From Spirochaetaceae bacterium (GTDB lineage: Bacteria > Spirochaetota > Spirochaetia > Treponematales > Treponemataceae), in NCBI GenBank assembly GCA_017382775.1, contig JAFNZQ010000292.1, positions 1 through 6,175 of the forward strand: a stretch of DNA of 6,175 bases. The letters are read 5' to 3'. The first letter of the stretch is position 1, and each line of letters starts with the position of its first letter. Shown here piece by piece: positions 1 to 6,175 of this stretch. The position numbers and the translations under genes were made by a program. Under the pieces are notes generated by a model. It was not told the origin of the DNA, made no database searches, and worked only from the letters and a program-made list of their open reading frames with translations.

Positions 1-374
1 AACTATTCGAAAAATTCGAATAGTTGCCTTTTCGTGTTTGGCCTTCGTTGCGGTTTTGACACCGAGGAAATCCGTTCGAGTTTTCGGAAGGTCGCCTTCC
101 TGTGTGTGAAACCGAACTATTCGAAAAATTCGAATAGTTGCCTTTTTCGTGTTTGGCATTCGTTGCGGTTTTGCCACCGAGGAAACCTGTTCGTGTTTTC
201 GAAAGGTCGCCTTCCTGTGTGTGGAAACGAACTATTCGAAAAATTCGAATAGTTGCCTTTTCGTGTTTGGCCTTCGTTGCGGTTTTGCCACCGACGAAAT
301 CTGTTCGTATTTTCGAAAGGTTAGCCATCCTGTGTGCGGAAACGAACTATTCGAAAAATTCGAATAGTTGCCTT
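1..374. repeat. Tandem array of four identical 25-bp palindromes with three ~90-bp spacers
   Basis: Perfect palindromes sit at 1-25, 115-139, 230-254 and 345-369, a period of 114, 115 and 115 bp. Each has an 11-bp arm AACTATTCGAA, an AAA loop, and the exact reverse complement of the arm, so each carries two TTCGAA hexamers. All four copies are identical. The three spacers (26-114, 140-229, 255-344) are clearly related but differ pairwise by about nine substitutions or indels, counted by eye. After the last palindrome only GCCTT of the spacer remains, so the array ends at about 374. The window opens exactly on a palindrome, so the array probably continues upstream. A unit of 115 bp is not a multiple of three, and TAG inside each palindrome closes a different frame in each copy, so this is not a repeat protein. 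The function is unknown; an RNA hairpin, a protein-binding site or a family of dispersed intergenic repeats are all possible. Confidence 0.93.
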
Positions 375-424
375 CATAAATCGGTAACGTATCATGGATT
401 GATTGCAAATGAATGAAAAAAAAC

Positions 425-461
425 TTGACAAAGGTAAAGTTGTGGTGTACAATTTTAATGA
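425..461 (+). promoter_or_regulatory. Sigma70-type promoter of the NUDIX gene, start site at or next to the ATG
   Basis: The -35 box TTGACA (425-430) and the -10 box TACAAT (448-453) are separated by 17 bp. Transcription should start six to eight bases after the -10 box, at about 460-461, which is the ATG itself. No Shine-Dalgarno sequence is visible before any candidate start. The boxes lie inside the longer reading frame that opens at 413, which argues against that upstream start. Confidence 0.8.
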
Positions 462-1036
462 TGGACACTGATAAAGATGTAAATCTCCTTTGGAAACCTC
501 AATCTTTCGAGACCTTGTTGAAGACTTGCGTTTTCGATGTGGAAAAAGTGAAGTACCTTTCCCCCGAAAATACGCAAGCAAATTTTTTCCTTCTTGATTG
601 TCGCGATTGGGTAATTATTGTGCCTTTGCTCCGTCGTCCTGACGGTGATTTTTTTGTGATGGTGCGTCAGTGGCGGCACGGATGCAACCAGATCAGCACG
701 GAATTTCCCGGCGGAGTTATCGATGAAGGCGAATCACCGGAAGAGGCCGCAAAACGTGAATTACTGGAAGAAACCGGCCTTGTGGCGAAAAACCTGGTTT
801 ACCTTGGCACCAACAGTCCCAATCCGGCCATAATGAAAAATCGCCAACACTTTTTCGCGGCAACGGAATTCGAAAATCCCGATGATGCAAGAAAACTGTC
901 CTTGGACGACACCGAATTTCTAACCACATTTTTGGAGTCAAAAAAATCCGTAATCGAAAAAATGGGGGAGGGCGAGTATATCCACGGGATGATGATGTGT
1001 GCCCTCCATCTGTTTTTGAAAAAAGTCGCAAATTAG
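461..1036 (+). CDS. NUDIX hydrolase, ADP-ribose pyrophosphatase-like
   Basis: A 191-residue cytoplasmic hydrolase that probably cleaves ADP-ribose or a related nucleoside diphosphate sugar to AMP and a sugar phosphate. The complete NUDIX box GX5EX7REUXEEXGU spans residues 85-107, beginning GVIDEGE and ending RELLEETGL; it carries the glutamates that bind the catalytic metal. A proline in SPNP lies about 15 residues beyond the box, the position typical of ADP-sugar hydrolases. The N-terminal part (residues about 1-70) forms the dimerisation region in this family. The start is placed at 461 because a strong promoter overlaps the longer frame from 413 and would start RNA at about 461; ATG at 458 is an in-frame alternative. 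The gene stands alone on its strand and meets the DJ-1 gene tail to tail, with interlocked stop codons. The exact substrate cannot be read from sequence. Confidence 0.9.
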   Translation: MDTDKDVNLLWKPQSFETLLKTCVFDVEKVKYLSPENTQANFFLLDCRDWVIIVPLLRRPDGDFFVMVRQWRHGCNQISTEFPGGVIDEGESPEEAAKRELLEETGLVAKNLVYLGTNSPNPAIMKNRQHFFAATEFENPDDARKLSLDDTEFLTTFLESKKSVIEKMGEGEYIHGMMMCALHLFLKKVAN

Positions 1037-1620
1037 CGCATTACTGCATCAGAAGCCACGACGGCCATTTTTTCTTTTCCGCAAATGGTCTCAACTATTT
1101 TTAGGCTGAACTCTTCGGCGGCACCGGGCCCACAGGCTGTTATCAAATTTTTGTCGCAAACCACTCGGTCTTTGCAGTGATTGGCTCCGAAATTTTTTTC
1201 AGCCCAATTCGGACCGCAAAATTTTTCTCCCATTGTTTCCATTCCGGGATAGCATGTGAATTTTTTACCTTTCAACAATCCTTCATTCATCAAAACAACG
1301 ATGGGAGCGGCACAAATCGCAGCAATTATTTTGTCCCCGCTTGCGGCTGCGGAAAGGGCTTTTTTCACCACTTCGGATTGAGCAAGGTTGGCCGCCCCGG
1401 GCATTCCTCCGGGAAGAATCACTGCATCGAAATCAAAACCGATTAAATCCCCTTGGGTTACATCGCATAAAATGGGAATTCCATGGGCTCCCGTGATTTT
1501 ACCATCCTTTCCCACGGCACAAAGGGTAACATCCACTTCGGCTCTCCGAAGATAGTCAATGGGTGAAATTGCCTCCACTTCCTCAAAGCCTTCTGCCAAA
1601 AAAACGATTGCCTTTTTCAT
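1033..1620 (-). CDS. DJ-1/PfpI family protein (YajL/ThiJ-like)
   Basis: A 195-residue single-domain protein of the DJ-1 superfamily, the group of human DJ-1 and E. coli YajL. Members protect against oxidative and carbonyl stress; reported activities include chaperone, glyoxalase and disputed deglycase functions. The reactive cysteine is C103 in the nucleophile elbow AAICAAP, and the glutamate that activates it is E16 in EGFEEVEA, matching E18 of human DJ-1. The C-terminal CGPGAAEEFSLKIVE (163-177) matches the RGPG helix of the family. The human H126 position holds a tyrosine (Y124). Nine cysteines are unusually many for this size. The ATG at 1620 overlaps the MATE stop (ATGA) and has a strong AGGAGG 4 nt upstream, so the two genes are translationally coupled. 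The longer in-frame reading from 1731 is MATE coding sequence in another frame and is discarded. Confidence 0.92.
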   Translation of the reverse strand: MKKAIVFLAEGFEEVEAISPIDYLRRAEVDVTLCAVGKDGKITGAHGIPILCDVTQGDLIGFDFDAVILPGGMPGAANLAQSEVVKKALSAAASGDKIIAAICAAPIVVLMNEGLLKGKKFTCYPGMETMGEKFCGPNWAEKNFGANHCKDRVVCDKNLITACGPGAAEEFSLKIVETICGKEKMAVVASDAVMR

Positions 1621-2984
1621 ACGACCTCCTGTGTTTTTGATTGTATGGATTTCATTGATTTTTTCACATTTACGGTGAACAAAATTATTGCGGTGAATGT
1701 GCTGACAAAATCGGCCACAGGTTGAGCCCACACGATTCCGTTTAATCCGAAAAAACGGTTGGAAATTAACAAAATGGGAACAAAAATTATTCCCTGGCGA
1801 CTCACCGCCAAAAACAGCGTTGCCAAAGCCTTTCCCATGGCTTGAAGCCCGAACTGAAAGACGAACATTATTCCAACTATCGGTCCGGGGGAAACCAATC
1901 GTCGCAAAAATTTTGCTCCTTGGATTAAAATTTCCTCATCATTTATGAATATTCGCACTATTTGTGGCGTAAAAATCATATATAGAATCGTCAGCGAAAC
2001 ACCAATGCACACGTTCCATAAAATTCCGGTTCGCAAAATTCCATCCATTCGTTTGAAATTGTGGGCAGCAAAATTGTAGGCAATTAACGGTTGAAGTCCG
2101 CCTGCCAGTCCTATTTGAACTAAAATCACCAACGTCATTGCCTTCATCGCAATTCCCATTGAGGCTACGGCATTGTCTCCGTATGTTACCAAGCAGATAT
2201 TCATCAGTATGTTGGAAAGGCTCATCAATGTGTTGGTTATGGATGAGGGAAGTCCCACGGTCACAATTTCCAAAACAAGGGCCTTTGTGGGTTTTAAGGC
2301 CTTTATGTTTGCGCACAAGAAGGTTTGTTTTGTCAAAATATAGTGAAAGTAATAGATGCAACTGGCGATATTCCCGATTATTGTGGCGATTGCGGCTCCG
2401 GAACAACCTAAATCCATTTTTAAAATGAATATTGGATCCAAAATTATGTTCAGAATAGTTCCCAGCATCATCCCACGTACGGCATATTTTGCGGAGCCTT
2501 CCGCGCGGATAATTCCTCCCAGGGCAAACTGCAATGTTACGAAAAAGGCTCCCATGGATATCCAGTCCAAGTACTGTTTCGCAAAATCGTAGGTTTGGCT
2601 ACTGGTTCCCACGGCCATTAAAAGTTTTTCTTTGAAAATGATGTACAAAACGGCGGCCAATACACCGAAGGCGGCAGAGCCGTAAATGCAAATTGCCGAA
2701 ATGGTTTTCACCGTTTCGTATTGCTTTTTCCCCAAAAGCCGTGAAATGAAGGTTCCTCCACCCACTGCAAAAACGTTTCCCACCGCCATTAACAGCATAA
2801 AAACCGGCGTGGCAATGGAAACGGCGGCAACCTGGTTGGGATCACCTGTCCAACTGACGAACATTGTGTCAGCAATATTGTAGGCGATGGTTACCAACAT
2901 TCCCAAAATCGATGGAACTGCCATTTTTGCCACTGCCCGAGAAATTTTCATTGTTTCAAAAACTTCGATGTTTTTTGCGTTCAT
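1617..2984 (-). CDS. MATE family efflux transporter
   Basis: A 455-residue inner-membrane antiporter of the MATE (NorM/MepA/DinF) family, which exports cationic drugs and metabolites using a Na+ or H+ gradient. The sequence reads as two six-helix halves, about residues 15-220 and 235-440. Family signatures include VGGGTFISRLLGKK (74-87), ALGGIIRAEGSAKYA (154-168) with the following LNIILDPIFI, GLQPLIAYNFAAHNFKR (296-312), and GKALATLFLAVSRQG (384-398). The length is normal for the family. The start at 2984 has GAGG 4 nt upstream; the next in-frame Met (residue 12) has no ribosome binding site. The gene is first in a pair with DJ-1, driven by a consensus promoter at 3010-3046. Substrates cannot be predicted; pairing with a stress protein hints at detoxification, as inference only. 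Confidence 0.95.
   Translation of the reverse strand: MNAKNIEVFETMKISRAVAKMAVPSILGMLVTIAYNIADTMFVSWTGDPNQVAAVSIATPVFMLLMAVGNVFAVGGGTFISRLLGKKQYETVKTISAICIYGSAAFGVLAAVLYIIFKEKLLMAVGTSSQTYDFAKQYLDWISMGAFFVTLQFALGGIIRAEGSAKYAVRGMMLGTILNIILDPIFILKMDLGCSGAAIATIIGNIASCIYYFHYILTKQTFLCANIKALKPTKALVLEIVTVGLPSSITNTLMSLSNILMNICLVTYGDNAVASMGIAMKAMTLVILVQIGLAGGLQPLIAYNFAAHNFKRMDGILRTGILWNVCIGVSLTILYMIFTPQIVRIFINDEEILIQGAKFLRRLVSPGPIVGIMFVFQFGLQAMGKALATLFLAVSRQGIIFVPILLISNRFFGLNGIVWAQPVADFVSTFTAIILFTVNVKKSMKSIQSKTQEVV
1624..1630 (-). promoter_or_regulatory. Ribosome binding site of the DJ-1 gene, inside the MATE gene
   Basis: On the minus strand AGGAGGT lies just before the ATG at 1620. The same bases encode the last residues of the MATE protein (QEVV, then stop). 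This fixes the DJ-1 start and shows the second gene has its own strong initiation site despite the ATGA overlap. Confidence 0.85.
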
Positions 2985-3009
2985 TTTGCCTCATACTTTG
3001 TGGAAGCCA

Positions 3010-3046
3010 CGAGAGCAATTATATATTAAAAGGAAAATTTTGTCAA
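3010..3046 (-). promoter_or_regulatory. Consensus sigma70 promoter for the MATE-DJ-1 pair
   Basis: On the minus strand TTGACA (3046-3041), a 17-bp spacer and TATAAT (3023-3018) form a perfect consensus. The start site should be at about 3010-3012, giving a short leader of about 26 nt. The first bases of that leader contain a small dyad, GTGG-CTT-CCAC (3010-3000), which could form a 5' hairpin or be part of an operator; at 4 bp it may be chance. Confidence 0.85.
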
Positions 3047-3062
3047 TGTGATTTGGGTAAAA

Positions 3063-4166
3063 TCAGTCAGCGGGATAGATGTATTCGTCACCGTCACGGG
3101 TGTAAAAAATGAATTCATCCGAAGTTTTCTTCACCTTTTTTGTTTGAATCAACTGTTCCAAATTGAATTTTCCGCCACCATTAGGTAAATCCACCGCAAA
3201 ACGAGGCAGGGAAAGTCCGGAAAGCATTTGTTGCAAGTCCTTAAACAAAAACAAGGCCTTCTTCAAGGGAACACGAAAGTGTTTCGTCCCCAAAGCCAAA
3301 TCCGCCTGAAAAAGATAACCGGGTTTTACGGACAACTTTACCAAAGTGTTGAACAGATCCGTCAAAATTTCCGCCTTGTCGTTCACTCCTTTCAAAAGCA
3401 CCGTTTGACTTTGAATGGGAATTCCCCCGTCAATGGTTGCCAAAATGGCTTTTTTTGCTTCCGTGGAAAGTTCCGCCGGATGATTGATGTGGGAAATTAC
3501 CCAAAGGGGCCGAAACTTTTTCAGAATTGCCAGCATATTTCCGGTAAACCGTTGAGGTAAAAACACATGTGCCCTTGTACAAAGACGAATCAGTATGTCG
3601 GGACGAGCTCCTCGAATTTGTTCCAAAAGCCAAGTCAGCTTTTCGTCATTTTCCAAAAGTATGTCTCCGCCGGAAACAAGGACTTCTTCCACCTGCGGAT
3701 TGCTCTTCAAATAAGAACATATGTTAAAAAGGCTGTTGGAATGGATAAAACCGCTGTTGTTCTGCACAAAATTTCGTCTAAAACAGTGTCGGCAGTGGGA
3801 AATGCAGCGGTCAGTGGCCAAAATCAGAACCCGATTGTTATATTGATGTATCAATCGCGGCATTTTTTGATGAAATCTGGCGCCCAGGGGATCTTCCGTT
3901 TCATTTTCGCTAAATTCCGTTTCTTTCACCGAGGGAATTACCTGTTTTCGTAAAGCTTCAAAATCGGAGAATCTTCCGGTGTCCCGCAAGGCCTTCATGT
4001 GCATTGCGAAAAACGGCGTTATTAAACACCGGGGAATTTGCAAACTTTCAAAATTACTGCACAAGTTTTTTTCTTCCACAGTAATCTTGAAAAAACTTTC
4101 CAGCGATTCGCCGGAGCTAAAGCGATTCTGCAACTGTGTTTGCCAAATTTGATCAACGTTCAGCAT
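3063..4166 (-). CDS. KamA/EpmB-family radical SAM, PLP-dependent lysine 2,3-aminomutase-like protein
   Basis: A 367-residue radical SAM enzyme expected to move an amino group from the alpha to the beta carbon of lysine or a similar amino acid, using a [4Fe-4S] cluster, SAM and PLP. The cluster motif CxxxCxxC is C121, C125, C128 (CISHCRHCFRRNF). GGDIL (166-170) matches the family SAM-binding GGDPL, HINHP (226-230) and SQTVLLKGVND (253-263) are family motifs, and K333 in NGGGK is the expected PLP lysine. D289 (QADL) and D326 (VDLPNGGGK) align with the lysine-contacting D293 and D330 of clostridial KamA. CFRR after the cluster resembles EpmB, the EF-P-modifying enzyme, so free lysine or EF-P are both candidate substrates. 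It is shorter than KamA (about 416) and longer than EpmB (about 342). It starts 2 nt after the putP stop with no Shine-Dalgarno, implying translational coupling. No efp or epmA is in the window. Confidence 0.88.
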   Translation of the reverse strand: MLNVDQIWQTQLQNRFSSGESLESFFKITVEEKNLCSNFESLQIPRCLITPFFAMHMKALRDTGRFSDFEALRKQVIPSVKETEFSENETEDPLGARFHQKMPRLIHQYNNRVLILATDRCISHCRHCFRRNFVQNNSGFIHSNSLFNICSYLKSNPQVEEVLVSGGDILLENDEKLTWLLEQIRGARPDILIRLCTRAHVFLPQRFTGNMLAILKKFRPLWVISHINHPAELSTEAKKAILATIDGGIPIQSQTVLLKGVNDKAEILTDLFNTLVKLSVKPGYLFQADLALGTKHFRVPLKKALFLFKDLQQMLSGLSLPRFAVDLPNGGGKFNLEQLIQTKKVKKTSDEFIFYTRDGDEYIYPAD

Positions 4167-4168
4167 AA

Positions 4169-5728
4169 TTAAATGGAATCAAATTCTTTGCAAATTTCTT
4201 CGTTGGGCGGTGCTGTAATCAGAGAAACCACAATAATCACAATGGATGAAACTATGGCTGCGGGAAGCAACTCGTAAATTCCGAAAAGTCCTCCCAAGGG
4301 TTTCAGCAAAAGTTTCCATACGAAAACCGTTGCCGCACCGGAAACCATTCCCGCAATGGCTCCGCTCCGGTTAATCCGTCTCCAAAACAGGGAAAACAGC
4401 ATCAACGGCCCAAAAGTGGCACCGAAACCGGCCCATGCGAAAGACACTATTGTGAAAATGACGCTGTTTTCGTTCCAAGCGATAAAGACCGCAAAAACGC
4501 TTATAACCAAAAGGGTTATTCGAGAAATGTGCATTAAGGTTTTATCATCAATGGATTTTCCGTTTTTGTGTTGAGCAATTCCGTCGATTATGTTTTTCGA
4601 ACAGGCCGAGGCTGCAATCAACATGTATGAATCCGAGGAACTGATTGTGGCGGCAAGTATTCCGGCCAAAACAAGTCCCGCCAAAATTCCGGGCAAGAGA
4701 TCTGTCGCCATTACGATGAAAACATTTTCCGCACCCGTGGCGGAAATCAATCTTTCGTGAATGGGATACAGGTTGCGTCCAATCACACCGATTAAAACCG
4801 CCGCCGCAAGTGAAATCACCACCCAAACCGTGGCAATTCGCCGTGAACGTGTCAACTGTTGTGCATCCCGAATGGCCATAAATCGCAAAAGCACCTGGGG
4901 CATTCCGAAATATCCGATTCCCCATGCCAAACAGGATAAAACCGTCAAGAGGTTGTAACTTTTCGGTTCGCCGAATTGGGGAATTCCGTTTTGAATCACT
5001 TGAATGCCGCTTTCCGTTTGGGGATTAGCCATTGTTTTCAGAGATAAATAACCGGGAATTTCCTTTGCTCGTTCCAAAACTTCCGCGAATCCGCCGGATG
5101 CGGAAATTCCCAAAGCAAAAACCGTCACCAAGGCAATAATCATCACCAAAGCCTGCATGAAGTCCGAGGCGCTTTCCGCCAAAAATCCGCCAATCAGCGT
5201 GTACAAAAGCACAAAAACCGCACCCAGAATGAGCATACTGTGGTAGGATTTCCCGAAAAGTGTGGAAAAAAGTTTTCCGCAAGCCACAAATCCGCTGGCC
5301 GTATAAACCACAAAGAAAATCACGATGAATATTGCGGAAAGCATTAAAAGGACCTTGCTTTTTTCGTGAAAACGATTGCTGAAAAATTCCGGAATGGTAA
5401 TCGAGTTATTGCAAACTTCGGAATATCTTCGAAGCCTTTTTGCCACAAACAACCAGTTAATATAAGTTCCGACTGCCAAACCTATTGCCGTCCAAGACGC
5501 ATCGGCAATTCCGCACCAATAAGCAACACCGGGAAGTCCCATCAAAAGCCATCCGGACATATCGGAAGCTTCCGCACTCATAGCCGTTACCCATGGACCC
5601 AAACTGCGTCCGCCGAGGAAAAATTCCTCCGTTGTTGAATGCGACCGCTTTGCGAAAAAAAGTCCAATGCCAATAACCACGAGCATATAACAAACCATGG
5701 TTATCGCTATTTGAGTGATACCTTCCAT
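4169..5728 (-). CDS. putP: Sodium/proline symporter, SSS family
   Basis: A 519-residue inner-membrane transporter that couples Na+ entry to uptake of proline. LGGRSLG (38-44) and SAEASDMSGWLLMGLPG (51-67) match E. coli PutP closely, including the Asp (D56) equivalent to the Na+-related D55. GYFGMPQVLLRFMA (272-285) matches the PutP GQPHILARFMA region. S363 and S364 in LAATISSS align with the Na+ ligands S340 and T341; the second is Ser instead of Thr. AWAGFGATFGP (431-441) is another family signature. About 13 hydrophobic segments are present. A loop at about residues 225-260 is longer than in E. coli PutP. ATG 5728 is chosen because AGGAG lies 7 nt upstream; a longer frame opening with TTG at 5785 is rejected because that TTG is the promoter -35 box. 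First gene of a pair with the aminomutase. Proline specificity is by resemblance; a related substrate is possible. Confidence 0.92.
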   Translation of the reverse strand: MEGITQIAITMVCYMLVVIGIGLFFAKRSHSTTEEFFLGGRSLGPWVTAMSAEASDMSGWLLMGLPGVAYWCGIADASWTAIGLAVGTYINWLFVAKRLRRYSEVCNNSITIPEFFSNRFHEKSKVLLMLSAIFIVIFFVVYTASGFVACGKLFSTLFGKSYHSMLILGAVFVLLYTLIGGFLAESASDFMQALVMIIALVTVFALGISASGGFAEVLERAKEIPGYLSLKTMANPQTESGIQVIQNGIPQFGEPKSYNLLTVLSCLAWGIGYFGMPQVLLRFMAIRDAQQLTRSRRIATVWVVISLAAAVLIGVIGRNLYPIHERLISATGAENVFIVMATDLLPGILAGLVLAGILAATISSSDSYMLIAASACSKNIIDGIAQHKNGKSIDDKTLMHISRITLLVISVFAVFIAWNENSVIFTIVSFAWAGFGATFGPLMLFSLFWRRINRSGAIAGMVSGAATVFVWKLLLKPLGGLFGIYELLPAAIVSSIVIIVVSLITAPPNEEICKEFDSI

Positions 5729-5735
5729 TATAGTT

Positions 5736-5740
5736 CTCCT
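5736..5740 (-). promoter_or_regulatory. Ribosome binding site that fixes the putP start
   Basis: On the minus strand AGGAG lies 7 nt before the ATG at 5728. The upstream frame beginning at 5785 has no such site and runs through the promoter, so this site decides the start. Confidence 0.85.
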
Positions 5741-5748
5741 TTTTTGTT

Positions 5749-5785
5749 TGAGAAGAATTTTACCATGGGGAAAAAAAATAGTCAA
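5749..5785 (-). promoter_or_regulatory. Sigma70-type promoter of putP-kamA
   Basis: On the minus strand TTGACT (5785-5780), a 17-bp spacer and TAAAAT (5762-5757) match sigma70 at five of six positions each. The spacer holds a T8-C4 run. The predicted start at about 5750 gives a leader of roughly 22 nt that contains the ribosome binding site. Confidence 0.75.
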
Positions 5786-5876
5786 TAGAAAATATAAAAT
5801 AAATCAAAAAAATTAATTTTTCCTTGAAATTGGTGATTTTTCCCCCAAAAGAGATGTGCCGACTTTACAAAACCCC

Positions 5877-5912
5877 TTGACGTTTATTCTGAATTGTGGT
5901 AAAATTTTGAAC
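5877..5912 (+). promoter_or_regulatory. Sigma70-type promoter of nagB
   Basis: TTGACG (5877-5882), a 17-bp spacer and TAAAAT (5900-5905) precede nagB, with a start predicted at about 5912. An imperfect dyad, ATAG-GATAATT-CTAT (5914-5928), sits immediately downstream and could be an operator. The -35 box is 92 bp from that of the divergent putP promoter. Confidence 0.75.
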
Positions 5913-5938
5913 CATAGGATAATTCTATTGGAGGGGCT

Positions 5939-6175
5939 ATGAGAGTTGTAATAAAAAAAGATTATGAAAGTTGTTCTCGTTGGGCCGGAGATTATATAGC
6001 ACGGCGAATAAACGAATTTTCCCCCGATTCATCGCGACCCTTTGTTCTCGGATTACCCACAGGTTCCACTCCCGTGGGAACATATCGTCGGTTGGCAGAG
6101 CTATATAATGAAGGAAAAGTGGATTTTGCCAACGTGGTAACATTTAATATGGATGAGTACGTGGGACTTCCCCAC
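5939..6175 (+). CDS. nagB: Glucosamine-6-phosphate deaminase, N-terminal part (cut by window end)
   Basis: The first 79 residues of NagB, which converts glucosamine-6-phosphate to fructose-6-phosphate and ammonia in the cytoplasm, feeding amino sugars into glycolysis. [19 protein letters not shown] (34-52) matches the phosphate-binding segment of the E. coli enzyme, and [13 protein letters not shown] (66-78) carries D72, the same number as the catalytic aspartate of E. coli NagB. The residue-for-residue alignment with E. coli supports the ATG at 5939, and GGAGG lies 4 nt before it. The frame is open to the last base; about 185 further residues are expected beyond the window. The gene is divergent from putP and has its own promoter. 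Whether nagA follows cannot be seen. Confidence 0.95.
   Translation, partial: MRVVIKKDYESCSRWAGDYIARRINEFSPDSSRPFVLGLPTGSTPVGTYRRLAELYNEGKVDFANVVTFNMDEYVGLPH

Larger units (their letters stand above)
5729..5938. other. Divergent regulatory region between putP and nagB
   Basis: This 210-bp AT-rich gap holds the two promoters and both ribosome binding sites and no gene. Between the -35 boxes are a 14-bp AT-only palindrome (AAAAATT then AATTTTT, 5808-5821) and a TTTTTCCCCC run (5837-5846) that is the reverse complement, over nine bases, of GGGGAAAAA (5767-5775) inside the putP promoter spacer. These could be regulator sites or simply low-complexity sequence. No terminator was found. Confidence 0.6.

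Overview
This window looks like ordinary chromosome from an AT-leaning anaerobic bacterium, most likely a spirochaete of the Treponema type. That placement is an inference from remembered resemblance of the NUDIX, NagB and PutP proteins to treponemal ones, from a KamA-family aminomutase, and from tandem intergenic repeats; no search was run. There is no rRNA, tRNA, transposase, integrase, phage or CRISPR signal.

Layout. Bases 1-374 hold a non-coding tandem array: four identical 25-bp perfect palindromes spaced 114-115 bp apart, separated by three diverged ~90-bp spacers. About 50 bp downstream, a near-consensus sigma70 promoter (TTGACA, 17 bp, TACAAT) fires almost exactly onto the ATG of a NUDIX hydrolase of ADP-ribose pyrophosphatase type (461-1036, +), suggesting a leaderless mRNA. 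Its stop codon interlocks with the stop of a convergent DJ-1/PfpI protein (1033-1620, -). The DJ-1 gene overlaps by ATGA with an upstream MATE efflux transporter (1617-2984, -), and the two share a perfect TTGACA-17-TATAAT promoter. Upstream lies a second minus-strand pair: a PutP-type sodium/proline symporter (4169-5728) followed 2 nt later by a KamA-family radical SAM/PLP aminomutase (3063-4166). No terminator is visible between the pairs, so putP-kamA transcripts may run on into the MATE-DJ-1 pair. Finally nagB (glucosamine-6-phosphate deaminase, 5939 to the window edge, +) is divergent from putP across a 210-bp regulatory region with one promoter for each direction.

How they work together. 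The NUDIX enzyme, the cysteine-rich DJ-1 protein and the MATE pump fit damage control and detoxification. PutP with the aminomutase fits amino-acid uptake and use, though a link between these two beyond co-transcription is speculative. nagB starts an amino-sugar catabolic unit that continues outside the window. The least explained element is the palindromic repeat array at the left edge; everything else is recognisable.
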